This document shows, piece by piece, positions 34,706 through 43,284 of a stretch of 64,000 nucleotides of DNA. A model generated the notes under the pieces. That model searched no databases and was not told the origin of the DNA. It saw nothing but the letters and a program-made list of their open reading frames with translations. Numbering within the stretch: position 1 is the stretch's first letter; each line of letters starts with the position of its first letter. The position numbers and the translations under genes were made by a program. Source of the DNA: Granulicella mallensis MP5ACTX8 (GTDB taxonomy: Bacteria > Acidobacteriota > Terriglobia > Terriglobales > Acidobacteriaceae); assembly GCF_000178955.2 (NCBI RefSeq), contig NC_016631.1, forward strand, positions 3,162,001-3,226,000. Direction: 5' to 3'.

Positions 34706-35704
34706 ATGGGAAGAACAGATATCCAACGATGGGGCCTGCACAGTGTTTTGTTCGCTGGAGTGCTTGCTGTGTCGGCTCTTCCCTGCTTCTCTGCCGACTT
34801 TGCAGTCAGCCAGCGAACTGCCAGTGAACACGCCTTGATGCAGGGTCGCGCAGATGAGGCAATTGCTGGCTTGCGCACCCTCGTTGCGGCCAACCCAAAG
34901 GATGGCGCGGCGCACCTGCTGTTGTGCCGCGCGTTCTATGCGGAAGAGCTCCCCGATGCTGCCGTAGCGGAATGTGAAGCAGCTTTGTCGGTACTGGATA
35001 AAAACAGCATGGCCCAGGACTGGATGGGTCGCGCCTACGGCATCAAAGCCAGCCACTCCGGCCCCATTGCAGGTTATAAGCTGGCCAGCAAGGTCAAGAA
35101 TGCCTTTGAAGTGGCCGTCGATCTCGATCCCAGGAACGGCGATGCCGTGAACGATCTCAGCGAATATTACGTTGGAGCACCCGCCATCGTAGGCGGAGGG
35201 CTCGACAAGGCAGCAGCACTCGCCTCCCGGGTAGAGGCGCAGCTTCCACAGCAGGCCCATCGCACGCGCGGACTTGCAGCCGAAAAGGATAAAGACCATG
35301 CCACCGCAGAGCGCGAGTTTCGCGCTGCAGTAGCCGTCGCAGGACGTGCCGATGCCTGGACAGACCTGGGAGCCTACTATGCGCGCCGCAACGATAAAGA
35401 CAAGGCCCTCGATGCCTTACGTCAGGCACTCAGCGTCGATCGGTCCCACGATGCTTCGCTGGTGGATGTCGCCAGCATCCTGCTCGACATGCACATTGAA
35501 CCGAAGTTGACCGAACAGACACTGCGCGACTATCTGGCATCCAACGCGAAGAGCGATGCCGCGCCTGCCTTCAAGGTTCATGTCCTGCTGGGCAAACTAC
35601 TGCAAAAGCTTGGAAATAAAGCAGGCGCTCGCGATGAGTTTGCCCAGGCCCTCGCTCTAGCCCATGAATATGCTCCTGCGCAGAAGGCGATGCAGCAGCT
35701 TTAA
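34706..35704 (+). CDS. Exported TPR-repeat protein of the efflux operon
   Basis: A 332-residue protein with a signal peptide (cleavage near CFSA). The remainder consists of TPR-like helical pairs, e.g. EHALMQGRADEAIAGLRTLVAANP, WTDLGAYYARRNDKDKALDALRQAL and LGNKAGARDEFAQALAL. It starts directly at the base after the adaptor stop codon and ends 43 bases before the TolC start. A periplasmic scaffold or assembly role for the adaptor-channel pair is inferred. Confidence 0.8.
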   Translation: MGRTDIQRWGLHSVLFAGVLAVSALPCFSADFAVSQRTASEHALMQGRADEAIAGLRTLVAANPKDGAAHLLLCRAFYAEELPDAAVAECEAALSVLDKNSMAQDWMGRAYGIKASHSGPIAGYKLASKVKNAFEVAVDLDPRNGDAVNDLSEYYVGAPAIVGGGLDKAAALASRVEAQLPQQAHRTRGLAAEKDKDHATAEREFRAAVAVAGRADAWTDLGAYYARRNDKDKALDALRQALSVDRSHDASLVDVASILLDMHIEPKLTEQTLRDYLASNAKSDAAPAFKVHVLLGKLLQKLGNKAGARDEFAQALALAHEYAPAQKAMQQL

Positions 35705-35747
35705 GTGACGAAGATCGCAATCGCGTCGTAAGGTGGAGCAGGAGAGA

Positions 35748-37115
35748 ATGTTGCTGAAGAGAACGATGCAAATCCGGTGGTCAAAAGCGATGGGGATCGG
35801 CTTGGCCATGTGCCTTTGCGCCTGCGCGTCTGCGCAAATCTCACTGACTTCGGCTGTGGACCTCGCACTGCGCAATAATCCGAAGGTCCTGGCAGCGCAG
35901 GCCAGTGTCAACAAAGCCCGGGCCGCACTCGCGCAGGCCCACGACGCCTATATTCCCAGTGCGGGCATCAATGGCGGCTATGGCGGGTCTACAGGCGTTC
36001 CCCTCAATGTTCCAGTCGTCTTCAGTCTCTCCAGCCAATCCCTGGTCTTTAATTTCTCTCAGCCAGACTACGTTCGTGCAGCGGCATCCGGTTTGCAATC
36101 CGCCACATTTGCGCTGCAGGACGCTCGCGATCAGGTCTCCGAAGATGTTGTCGTCACCTATCTCAGTCTGGATAACGCCCAACAGCGTCAGGCGGCCATG
36201 CTCCAGGAGTACGGTTTTGCGACGCGTCTTTTCAGGATCGTTCAGGATCGGCTCGACGCTGGGCAGGACTCCCAGAGCGAGTTTCTCGGTGCCCGCCTGA
36301 CCGCAGATCAGATTCGCGCGGCCCAACTCCAGACCGATGACGAGATCACTGCCCTATCGGACCATCTCTCCCGCCTCACCGGTCTCCCTGAACGCCATCT
36401 GACCGTCATATCCAGTTCAATTCCTGCGTTACCACCCGCCGGTTCATTTCCAGAGAATGGCCCAGACAGCGCTGGCGTACGGGCCGCTTTTGCGAGCGCC
36501 AAGAGCAAACAAGAGACTGCCTTTGGCGATGCGCGATACCGGTTCCGTCCCGTATTAAGTTTCGATGCCAACTACAGCCGCATCAGCACCAGCCATACCA
36601 ACTACCCGCTGTACTACCCAGGGTTTCAGAGCGATCGGCACCTCAGCGATAATGCCCTCTCTGCTGGTGTTCAGATTCAGATTCCCCTGTTTGACCGCGG
36701 ACACCAGGACCGCGCGCGCGAATCCGCCGCAGAAGCCGCCCGAGCCCGTTTCGAGGCAGAAGAACAGCGGAATCAGTTTTTCGAGGGGCAGTTGAAGCTT
36801 CACCACAGCATCGACGAACTCCAGGCAAACAGCAAGGTTGCCGAAGACTATCGTGATATTGCCCAGGCAAAGCTGGATGCGGTTCTGGTTCAACTTAGCG
36901 CCAATGCAGGGGATCCGAATAAACCGCAGCTAACCCCCAAAGACGAGCAGAATGCCCGCCTACAGGAGCGCCAGAGGTTCGTCGAGCTTCTCAATATGCA
37001 GTTTCAGCTTAGCCAGGCCCAGGTCAATCTCATGCGCCAGACGGGCCAACTCGAGCCATGGTTGAAAGCAGCGGCTACACAACCTGCGGCTACTTCAATA
37101 ACATCCCCCCAATAA
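35748..37115 (+). CDS. TolC-family outer-membrane efflux channel
   Basis: A 455-residue exported protein with the two-fold internal repeat of outer-membrane efflux proteins. The first half opens with ISLTSAVDLALRNNPKVLAAQA, contains alternating coiled-coil and strand segments, and the second half repeats SAGVQIQIPLFDRGHQDRARESAAEAARARFEAE. TolC-type trimers form the exit duct for adaptor-linked pumps. The ATG at 35748 follows AGGAGAGA; a GTG at 35733 and an ATG at 35766 are alternatives. It is the third gene of the adaptor-TPR-TolC set. Confidence 0.88.
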   Translation: MLLKRTMQIRWSKAMGIGLAMCLCACASAQISLTSAVDLALRNNPKVLAAQASVNKARAALAQAHDAYIPSAGINGGYGGSTGVPLNVPVVFSLSSQSLVFNFSQPDYVRAAASGLQSATFALQDARDQVSEDVVVTYLSLDNAQQRQAAMLQEYGFATRLFRIVQDRLDAGQDSQSEFLGARLTADQIRAAQLQTDDEITALSDHLSRLTGLPERHLTVISSSIPALPPAGSFPENGPDSAGVRAAFASAKSKQETAFGDARYRFRPVLSFDANYSRISTSHTNYPLYYPGFQSDRHLSDNALSAGVQIQIPLFDRGHQDRARESAAEAARARFEAEEQRNQFFEGQLKLHHSIDELQANSKVAEDYRDIAQAKLDAVLVQLSANAGDPNKPQLTPKDEQNARLQERQRFVELLNMQFQLSQAQVNLMRQTGQLEPWLKAAATQPAATSITSPQ

Positions 37116-37433
37116 ATGTGAAGTATCAAGAAGTGCAGGAATCTTCGGGCAAGTGGCAACGAAGGTAGAGCCCTGTAACCCAGGGTGGTATATATCGTCC
37201 TGTTGGGGCTTGGCCCATGCCGTTTGAGCCCTTTGCGCTCCATATTGATGTGTCGATTTGTCTTGATGTAGCCCCCCTACAGAAGGAAAGATGAAATGGC
37301 TACATAAATACGGGACCTGTTCTGGCTACCGGATACATTTTTTACCTCTGGCGCCGCACCACGTGTGGTGCAGGCCGAATACCTGTCAGAGCGGCGGCGA
37401 GGTTTACAAAGTGGTAAAATTGACCCTATTGAT
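37116..37433. promoter_or_regulatory. Upstream region of hpnJ with operator-like palindrome
   Basis: A 318-base gap between the TolC gene and hpnJ. A short dyad GCACCAC-GT-GTGGTGC (37356-37371) lies about 65 bases upstream of the hpnJ start and could be an operator. No clear promoter pair was seen, and no ribosome binding site stands out. Confidence 0.35.
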
Positions 37434-38912
37434 ATGCCACTGAAAACCCTGCTCCTGAACCCGCCTTCCTTTGAAAATTTTGATGGTGGCGCCAGCTCCC
37501 GCTGGCCGGCCACACGCGAGATCGAATCGTACTGGTACCCGGTCTGGCTCGCTTATCCGGCGGGAATGCTGGAGGGGTCAAAGCTCTTGGACGCTCCGCC
37601 TCATCACGTCTCGGCTGAGCAGACGATCGAAATCGCCAAGGACTATGAGTTCCTGGTGCTCTTCACCTCGACTGTAGGCTGGGCTGGCGATCATGGTTTG
37701 GCTCGCGCCATCAAGAAGGCCAATCCGACGATGAAGATCTGCTTCGTCGGGCCCCCGGTTACCACCGATCCGGACCGTGCCCTGAATGAGTGCGAAGTCC
37801 TGGACTTCATCTGCCGCCGCGAGTTCGACTTTTCGGTTGTGGAGTTTGCCAACGGCAAGCCGTTGAACGAGATCCTCGGAATCAGCTACAAGGACGCCAA
37901 CGGCGTCATCCAGCACACCCCAGACCGCCCGCAGGTCGAAGACCTCGACGCGATGCCGTGGGCTACCAAGATCTACAAGCGCGACATGGACGTGACACGC
38001 TACAACGTGCCGTTCCTGCTGCACCCGTACATCTCGCTCTACTCGACGCGCGGCTGCCCGGCACAGTGCACCTTCTGCCTCTGGCCCCAGACCCTCTCGG
38101 GTCATGCGTGGCGCAAACGCTCCTCAGATGACGTGGCCGCTGAGATGGCGTGGGCGAAGCAGAACTTCCCCGACGTCAAGGAGTTCTTCTTCGACGACGA
38201 TACCTTCAACATTCAAAAGGTCCGCACCATCGAGCTTTGCGAGAAGCTGAAGCCGCTCGGCATCACCTGGAGCTGCACCTCGCGCGTTACCACCGACCGC
38301 GACACCCTCAAGGCCATGAAGGAAGCGGGCTGCCGCCTGCTGATCGTGGGCTTTGAGTCAGGCGATCCGCAGATCCTGAAGAACATCAAGAAGGGTGCGA
38401 CCGTCGAACGTGCGCGCGACTTCGTCAAGGATTGCCATGACCTTGGGCTGATCATCCACGCCGACTTCATTCTCGGCCTCCCGGGTGAGACCAAGGAGTC
38501 GATCTGGAATACGATCAACTTCGCCAAGCAGCTGGATTGCGAGACGATTCAGGTATCGGTCGCTCACGCCTACCCTGGCACGGAGTTCTACGACTACGCC
38601 AAGCGAAACGACTTCATCACCAACGAGAACATGGAAGACGGCGGCGGCCACCAGATGGCGCACATCGAGTACCCCGGCCTTCCGACCGAGTACGTGATGG
38701 AGATGGTCCACAAGTTCTACGATGAGTACTATTTCCGCCCCAAGGCCGCGTTCCGCGTGGTCTGGAAGGCCATCGTGAACCGCGATGTGCCCCGTCTCTA
38801 CGTCGAAGCCAAGAGCTTTATGAAGCTGCGCTCGCAGCGCAATAAGGCTGCCCGCGCCAAGAAGGAAGAGAACGCTCTGAAGCAGCAGGAGAGCGTGAGC
38901 ATGAACGCGTAG
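37434..38912 (+). CDS. hpnJ: HpnJ, hopanoid-associated B12-binding radical SAM protein
   Basis: A 492-residue enzyme. The N-terminal half is a B12-binding-like domain (NPPSFENFDGG, FTSTVGWAGDHGL, ICFVGPPVT), followed by the radical SAM domain with its cluster motif C208-x3-C212-x2-C215 (CPAQCTFC) and FFDDDTFN, GFESGDPQILKNIKKG and FILGLPGET. This matches HpnJ, which converts glucosaminyl-bacteriohopanetetrol to the cyclitol ether in hopanoid-producing bacteria. HpnI and HpnK partners are not in the window. A strong terminator follows. The C-terminal 40 residues are Lys/Ala-rich. Confidence 0.85.
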   Translation: MPLKTLLLNPPSFENFDGGASSRWPATREIESYWYPVWLAYPAGMLEGSKLLDAPPHHVSAEQTIEIAKDYEFLVLFTSTVGWAGDHGLARAIKKANPTMKICFVGPPVTTDPDRALNECEVLDFICRREFDFSVVEFANGKPLNEILGISYKDANGVIQHTPDRPQVEDLDAMPWATKIYKRDMDVTRYNVPFLLHPYISLYSTRGCPAQCTFCLWPQTLSGHAWRKRSSDDVAAEMAWAKQNFPDVKEFFFDDDTFNIQKVRTIELCEKLKPLGITWSCTSRVTTDRDTLKAMKEAGCRLLIVGFESGDPQILKNIKKGATVERARDFVKDCHDLGLIIHADFILGLPGETKESIWNTINFAKQLDCETIQVSVAHAYPGTEFYDYAKRNDFITNENMEDGGGHQMAHIEYPGLPTEYVMEMVHKFYDEYYFRPKAAFRVVWKAIVNRDVPRLYVEAKSFMKLRSQRNKAARAKKEENALKQQESVSMNA

Positions 38913-38931
38913 TTCGGCTCGAAGAAACAGG

Positions 38932-38966
38932 AGGCGGAGCATTCCTGCTCCGCCTTTCCTTTTTTG
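38932..38966 (+). terminator. Rho-independent terminator of hpnJ
   Basis: AGGCGGAGCA (38932-38941), loop TTCC, TGCTCCGCCT (38946-38955), then TTCC and six T. Ten-base perfect stem. It separates hpnJ from the two small membrane-protein genes. Confidence 0.85.
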
Positions 38967-38995
38967 TTGCGACCCAACGTTGATAGGGCACTAGT

Positions 38996-39424
38996 ATGAA
39001 GCACACACTCAAGCCGTCACAGTACGCTGTCCTGATCGCGATTATGCTCACAGCGTCCGTAGGCGATTCCCTGTTGTCGAAGGGCATGGGACAGGTAGGA
39101 CAGGTGGACATGCACCACCTCGGACTGCTCTGGCATGCGCTCTTCAATCCTTTTGTCGACGCCGGTATCGTGCTCCTGATCGGCTTCTTTGCCTGCTACA
39201 CGACAGCACTGAGCTGGGCCGATCTCACCTTTGTCATGCCGGCGACGGCGTTCGGCTATGTGGTGATTGCCCTGCTGGGGCGTTTCTGGCTGCATGAGCA
39301 GTTGTCCCCTACTCGATGGGCTGGCATTCTGCTGATCGTCTGCGCTGTAGGCTTTGTCGCGGGCGGGCCGTCGAGGACCGAGCATCACGAGCTGGATACG
39401 ATGGACTCCGGGGTGGGCCGCTAA
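38996..39424 (+). CDS. Half-size EamA/SMR-like membrane protein (first of pair)
   Basis: A 142-residue protein with four hydrophobic segments, about the size of one EamA repeat. The second half carries the SMR/EamA-type ATAFGYVVIALLGRFWLHEQLSPTRWAGILLI segment. Family members transport small molecules or act as ArnE/ArnF-like lipid flippases. Its stop TAA overlaps the next ATG (TAATG), so the two are translationally coupled and probably heterodimerise. Context (hpnJ upstream, hpnD downstream) suggests a hopanoid or lipid-linked substrate, but this is inference. Confidence 0.72.
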   Translation: MKHTLKPSQYAVLIAIMLTASVGDSLLSKGMGQVGQVDMHHLGLLWHALFNPFVDAGIVLLIGFFACYTTALSWADLTFVMPATAFGYVVIALLGRFWLHEQLSPTRWAGILLIVCAVGFVAGGPSRTEHHELDTMDSGVGR

Positions 39425-39813
39425 TGCTTGCACCGCAGATCGTACGAGTATGGGGTTCGATCTTCTTCGTCTCCGCGCTGGCCGTGGCGGGAGAGGTCCT
39501 GATCGCAGCGGGCATGCGCGAGCTGGGCGATCTGGATAACATTCGAGCGCAGAGCGGACTGGTTGGCACGATCAAGGCAGTGCTGACGAATGGGAAGTTT
39601 TTCATTGGGGCACTGTGCATGGCGCTCAACTTCTTTGCGATGCTGTTTGCCCTGAGCATCGCGGATTTGTCGCTGGCGGCGCCTGCGATTGCGTCTCTTA
39701 CGTACATCGGTAATGCCATTGCAGCAAAGTGGTTCCTGCATGAGAAGGTGGATCGGCGGCGGTGGTTGGCCACTTGCTTTGTGGCTGTGGGCGTTGCGCT
39801 CATTGCGCATTAA
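39424..39813 (+). CDS. Half-size EamA/SMR-like membrane protein (second of pair)
   Basis: A 129-residue protein with four hydrophobic segments and the motif AAPAIASLTYIGNAIAAKWFLHEKVDRRRWLAT, equivalent to the C-terminal repeat pattern in its partner. It starts in the overlap TAATG with the previous stop. As with ArnE/ArnF, the pair is likely a heterodimer flipping a lipid-linked molecule, substrate unknown. Confidence 0.72.
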   Translation: MLAPQIVRVWGSIFFVSALAVAGEVLIAAGMRELGDLDNIRAQSGLVGTIKAVLTNGKFFIGALCMALNFFAMLFALSIADLSLAAPAIASLTYIGNAIAAKWFLHEKVDRRRWLATCFVAVGVALIAH

Positions 39814-39830
39814 AGCTGAAACTCTGTGCC

Positions 39831-40040
39831 TTTGCCTTTCTGGTTTGTCATTCCGAGCGTAGCGAGGAACCTGCTGTCTCCCGTTCTTCGGTCGTACCAC
39901 CTGGAAAACATGTAGCTGAAACTGCAACGTGGTCTGAACTGCCGCACAATATTTGTGGTGACACTGGCAAAAAGCGGGAGGAAGCAGGTTCCTCGCTACG
40001 CTCGGAATGACAAGCCAGAAAAGCAAGAACAAAGGCAAAA
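39831..40040. repeat. Intergenic long inverted repeat (dispersed element, copy 2)
   Basis: Left arm 39831-39883 and right arm about 39974-40040 are inverted copies with a loop of about 90 bases. The core GTCATTCCGAGCGTAGCGAG and the CTGCTGTCTCCCG / CGGGAGGAAGCAG pairing match the element at 19469-19655. Here it fills most of the gap between the convergent EamA pair and hpnD. Both full copies lie downstream of genes. Confidence 0.75.
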
Positions 40041-40151
40041 GTAGAAAGCACAGGCAAGAGCAATGCCTGATTCTTAACTAGCTTCTACCCGGCTGCAAGA
40101 AAACGAATCAGCCCTCCCAGCGGCAACAAAGCTCGCAGCGTTTCCCAAGAT

Positions 40152-41099
40152 TCACGCCGAGCGGCGCGCCTTCATCGATTGCACCATGCCGACAAGGAGA
40201 ATTCCGAGTTTCCGCGAAGTCGGCATCGAGACGCGTCCGCGGAAGACTGCCGCGGGCTCTTCGGCGATAAGGTTTAGCAGCCCGCGATAGATCCGCACCA
40301 GCACTCGCATGGCGGCACGCGAATCTGGATCGAGCAGAGGGATCAACTCATCGGCGCTGCGATAGAGCGTCTGGGCGTGCTTCTCAAAGCCCCGTAACAA
40401 AGCAATGTCCGCCGGGTTTGACGCTTTCCCTTCAGTGATCGCCAACAGATGCTCGGGAGTAACACCGTGCTCGCTCAGCAAGTCGGCGGAGAGATAGATG
40501 CGCCCGCGCTCCGCGTCTTCCTTTACATCGCGCAGGATGTTTGTAAGCTGAAAGGCAACGCCTGTGTCGATCGCGAGCTGTTCGGCACGGCGGTCCTTGT
40601 AGCCAAAGATACGAATGCAGACGAGCCCGACGACCGAGGCTACGAGATAGCAGTAATGATGCAGCGCCGCAAAGTTGTCATAGACCTGTAGCGTGCGATC
40701 GAAACACCGGTGGTCCTGCACGACCAGGGTTGTGACACCCTCAGGCTGTGGATTGAGGTCGAGGGTCGTGCCTGCGACAAGCTGTTCAAGCAGATCGTCG
40801 GGAATCTCAAAGCGCTGCTGTGTGTCTTTCAGAGCGAGAAAGACCGGATCGTTCGTCGGCGAGGTGCGCGACTCCCGCCAAGCCGCTGTCCATGCCGTCA
40901 TGGCGTCACGGCGAGCCTCCAGCGAGAGCGACTCATCATCGGCGAGATCGTCAGCCTTGCGCATGAACGCATAGACCGCGCACATCGCATCGGACTTGTG
41001 CTGCGGCAAGACGCGAAAGGCGTAATAGAAGTTCTTGGCCTCGCGCTTGGCGATGTCGCGGCAAACCGCATAGGCCGCTGTAATCTCTGGTGTGCTCAC
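40152..41099 (-). CDS. hpnD: HpnD-like squalene/phytoene synthase (presqualene diphosphate synthase)
   Basis: A 315-residue prenyl-condensing enzyme. The two Asp-rich motifs are present: RKADDLADD at about residues 48-56 and NILRDVKEDAERGRIY at about 187-202. YCYLVASVVGLVCIRIFGY matches HpnD and squalene-synthase branch members. HpnC/HpnD/HpnE make squalene from farnesyl diphosphate for hopanoids; only HpnD is seen here. It is close to hpnJ, supporting a hopanoid role; a carotenoid role (CrtB) is the main alternative. Confidence 0.82.
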   Translation of the reverse strand: MSTPEITAAYAVCRDIAKREAKNFYYAFRVLPQHKSDAMCAVYAFMRKADDLADDESLSLEARRDAMTAWTAAWRESRTSPTNDPVFLALKDTQQRFEIPDDLLEQLVAGTTLDLNPQPEGVTTLVVQDHRCFDRTLQVYDNFAALHHYCYLVASVVGLVCIRIFGYKDRRAEQLAIDTGVAFQLTNILRDVKEDAERGRIYLSADLLSEHGVTPEHLLAITEGKASNPADIALLRGFEKHAQTLYRSADELIPLLDPDSRAAMRVLVRIYRGLLNLIAEEPAAVFRGRVSMPTSRKLGILLVGMVQSMKARRSA

Positions 41100-41217
41100 T
41101 GGCTCAACTCCTTTGGGAACTTCCGCGCAGGCCGCAACATCGCGCCTGCCTTCCCTGACAACGCGCCGCCAGCAGGCGCAGCTTTGCGGCCTTCGTGACC
41201 ACAGGACGTTGCATTCA

Positions 41218-42321
41218 TTACGCGCTCACCTTCTCTGCCGCAGCAAACGCTGGATGCAGCTCGTTCGCCGGACGGCCGGGAAAGATCGCCGTCTTGATCT
41301 CGGGTACGATCCCCTCGGCCGGACGCACCAGCATGCGCGTAAAGACCTCCGGCACCTCATCGAGAGTAGCAGTACCGGTAAGGAAATCCTGGCACTGAAA
41401 ACGGCCCGAGCACAGTAGATCGAACGCCGCTCGAGCGGTAGAAGGCGTGTGATGAAAGCTCGCCTTGAGCGTGAGATCGGAGTAGTGAAGCAGGTTGGTA
41501 TCGAACTGAACCGTCGTGCCCGCAGGAGGGCCGCCAAAGAGATTGATCAGTCCGCCTTTGCGGGCCATCTGCACCGCCCACTGCCAGGCCTCGGGTGTAG
41601 CGACGGCTTCGATCACGATATCCGCTCCCCGGCCTTCGGGCGTGAGTGCGCGAGCCGCGGCAATGGGGTCGGCGACATCACCGATACGCAAGACCTGCTG
41701 CGCGCCAAAGCGTTTCGCTGTGCCTACCTGGTCCGAACGCTTGACTACCGCGATCACATGCAGGCCTTCCAACGACGCGGCGTGAATGAACAGCAGCCCG
41801 ATGGGTCCGGCTCCCAGCACGATCACCGTCTGTCCGGCCTTTGCCTGCGACTCTTCAAGGCCCCGCATGACACAGGCCAGCGGCTCGGTAAGCGCCGCGT
41901 GCTCGAACGGCATTACTGCCGGAAGCTTGAGGGTGTTCTTCTCGACGATCCGCGCGGGAATGCCGATGAACTCGGCATAGGCCCCATTGTTGAACAGCAG
42001 ATCGTCACAGAGGTTCTGCTGGCCCTGGCGGCAGAAGAAACAGGCATCGCAGGGTGCGGAGTTGAGCGGAACGACGCGATCGCCGAGCGCGAAGGCGGTG
42101 ACGCCCTCACCCACTTCAACGACTGTCCCCGCCAGCTCATGGCCGAAGAGGCGGTTGAGCGTCAACATCTTCGCGTGATATCCGCGACGGAACACTTTGA
42201 GGTCTGTACCGCAGGTCAACGCGGCGTCTACCCGCAACACCAGTTCACCGGGGCCTGCTGTGGGCACAGGGACGCGCTCCACCCGGAGGTCTTCCCTGGC
42301 GTGCAGCACGGCAGCTTTCAT
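41218..42321 (-). CDS. Zinc-dependent alcohol/polyol dehydrogenase (MDR family)
   Basis: A 367-residue medium-chain dehydrogenase. ACGTD-like CGTDLKVFRRG and GHELAGTVVEVGEGV supply catalytic zinc ligands; the structural zinc lobe is CDACFFCRQGQQNLCDD (four Cys). The Rossmann motif is VIVLGAGPIGLL. The overall pattern resembles threonine/sorbitol dehydrogenases. The ATG at 42321 is favoured over 42333 because the upstream AAGGA is better spaced. It lies between hpnD and the Mla genes; a substrate is not evident, and a link to hopanoid chemistry is only positional. Confidence 0.85.
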   Translation of the reverse strand: MKAAVLHAREDLRVERVPVPTAGPGELVLRVDAALTCGTDLKVFRRGYHAKMLTLNRLFGHELAGTVVEVGEGVTAFALGDRVVPLNSAPCDACFFCRQGQQNLCDDLLFNNGAYAEFIGIPARIVEKNTLKLPAVMPFEHAALTEPLACVMRGLEESQAKAGQTVIVLGAGPIGLLFIHAASLEGLHVIAVVKRSDQVGTAKRFGAQQVLRIGDVADPIAAARALTPEGRGADIVIEAVATPEAWQWAVQMARKGGLINLFGGPPAGTTVQFDTNLLHYSDLTLKASFHHTPSTARAAFDLLCSGRFQCQDFLTGTATLDEVPEVFTRMLVRPAEGIVPEIKTAIFPGRPANELHPAFAAAEKVSA

Positions 42322-42499
42322 GGTCTCGGCCATCCTTCTATTTTCTCATTTAAAGGAAATCTTTAATGCAGAGGGTACCGAGGTTTCATGAAGATCAAGT
42401 GACGCAAGACCTCAGAGTCCTCTGCGTTAGAAATGTCACTAGTTACAGATGCTCGTAGGTCTGCTGACGCATCTGATAATCTGACCCACAGCGAACCGC

Positions 42500-43279
42500 A
42501 TGAAACTTGTCTCCCCAGGAGCCTTCGCGAAGAACGTCGTTGCCTCGGTGCAGGAATACTCCTTGCTGTCCGGACGCGCGATCGGCAACCTCTTCACGAA
42601 CCCGCGCTATATCGCCGACACCTTCACGCAGATGGACTCCATCGGCGTTGGGTCGCTTCCTATCGTCGTTCTGACAGGCTTTTTCACCGGCTGCGTTCTC
42701 GCTCTGCAGGCGGCTGTCTCCCTGAAGGAGTTCGGCGCCATCAACATGACCGGAAAGCTGGTCGCGCTTTCGATGGTCAAAGAGCTCGGCCCCGTGCTGA
42801 CTGGGCTGATGGTCTCTGGCCGCAATGCCTCCGGCATGGCCAGCGAACTGGGCTCGATGAAGGTCACCGAGCAGATCGACGCCATGCGCGCGCTGGGCAC
42901 CGACCCGATTCGCAAGCTCGTGACACCGCGCCTGGTCGCGACGGTCTTCATGCTCTTCTTCCTGACCATCATCTCGGACGCCTGTGGCACAGGCGGCGGA
43001 GCCCTGGTGGCCGTCGTCCTGCTGCGTCTTAACGGCCCGGCCTTCTTCCACACGGCCTACATGTCGCTGGTCGGGGGTGACGTGGTGGAGGGCCTGGTCA
43101 AGCCGCTATTTTCAGGCTTTATCATCGCGACCATCGGCTGCTACTACGGTCTGCGAACCACGGGAGGCACCCAGGGCGTCGGCAAGGCCACAACGCAGGC
43201 CGTCGTCGCCTCTTCTGTCCTGATCATTCTTGTCGATTTTCTTGTGACGCAGCTCATGATCGGGATCTTTGGAAGGTAA
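42500..43279 (+). CDS. mlaE: MlaE-type phospholipid ABC permease
   Basis: A 259-residue polytopic permease of the MlaE/TrgD family. An amphipathic N-terminus precedes FTGCVLALQAAVSLKEFGA, and GPVLTGLMVSGRNASGMASELGSMKVTEQIDAMRALGTDPI is the conserved cytoplasmic coupling region. It moves lipids between inner and outer membranes together with an ATPase. The next gene (mlaF-like) starts five bases after its stop. The MlaD substrate-binding gene, normally adjacent, is absent here. Confidence 0.9.
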   Translation: MKLVSPGAFAKNVVASVQEYSLLSGRAIGNLFTNPRYIADTFTQMDSIGVGSLPIVVLTGFFTGCVLALQAAVSLKEFGAINMTGKLVALSMVKELGPVLTGLMVSGRNASGMASELGSMKVTEQIDAMRALGTDPIRKLVTPRLVATVFMLFFLTIISDACGTGGGALVAVVLLRLNGPAFFHTAYMSLVGGDVVEGLVKPLFSGFIIATIGCYYGLRTTGGTQGVGKATTQAVVASSVLIILVDFLVTQLMIGIFGR

Positions 43280-43284
43280 CGGCG

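Noticed and set aside
37004..37243. Reverse frame over the end of the TolC gene
   Set aside because: Shadow of the TolC coding sequence with no independent support.
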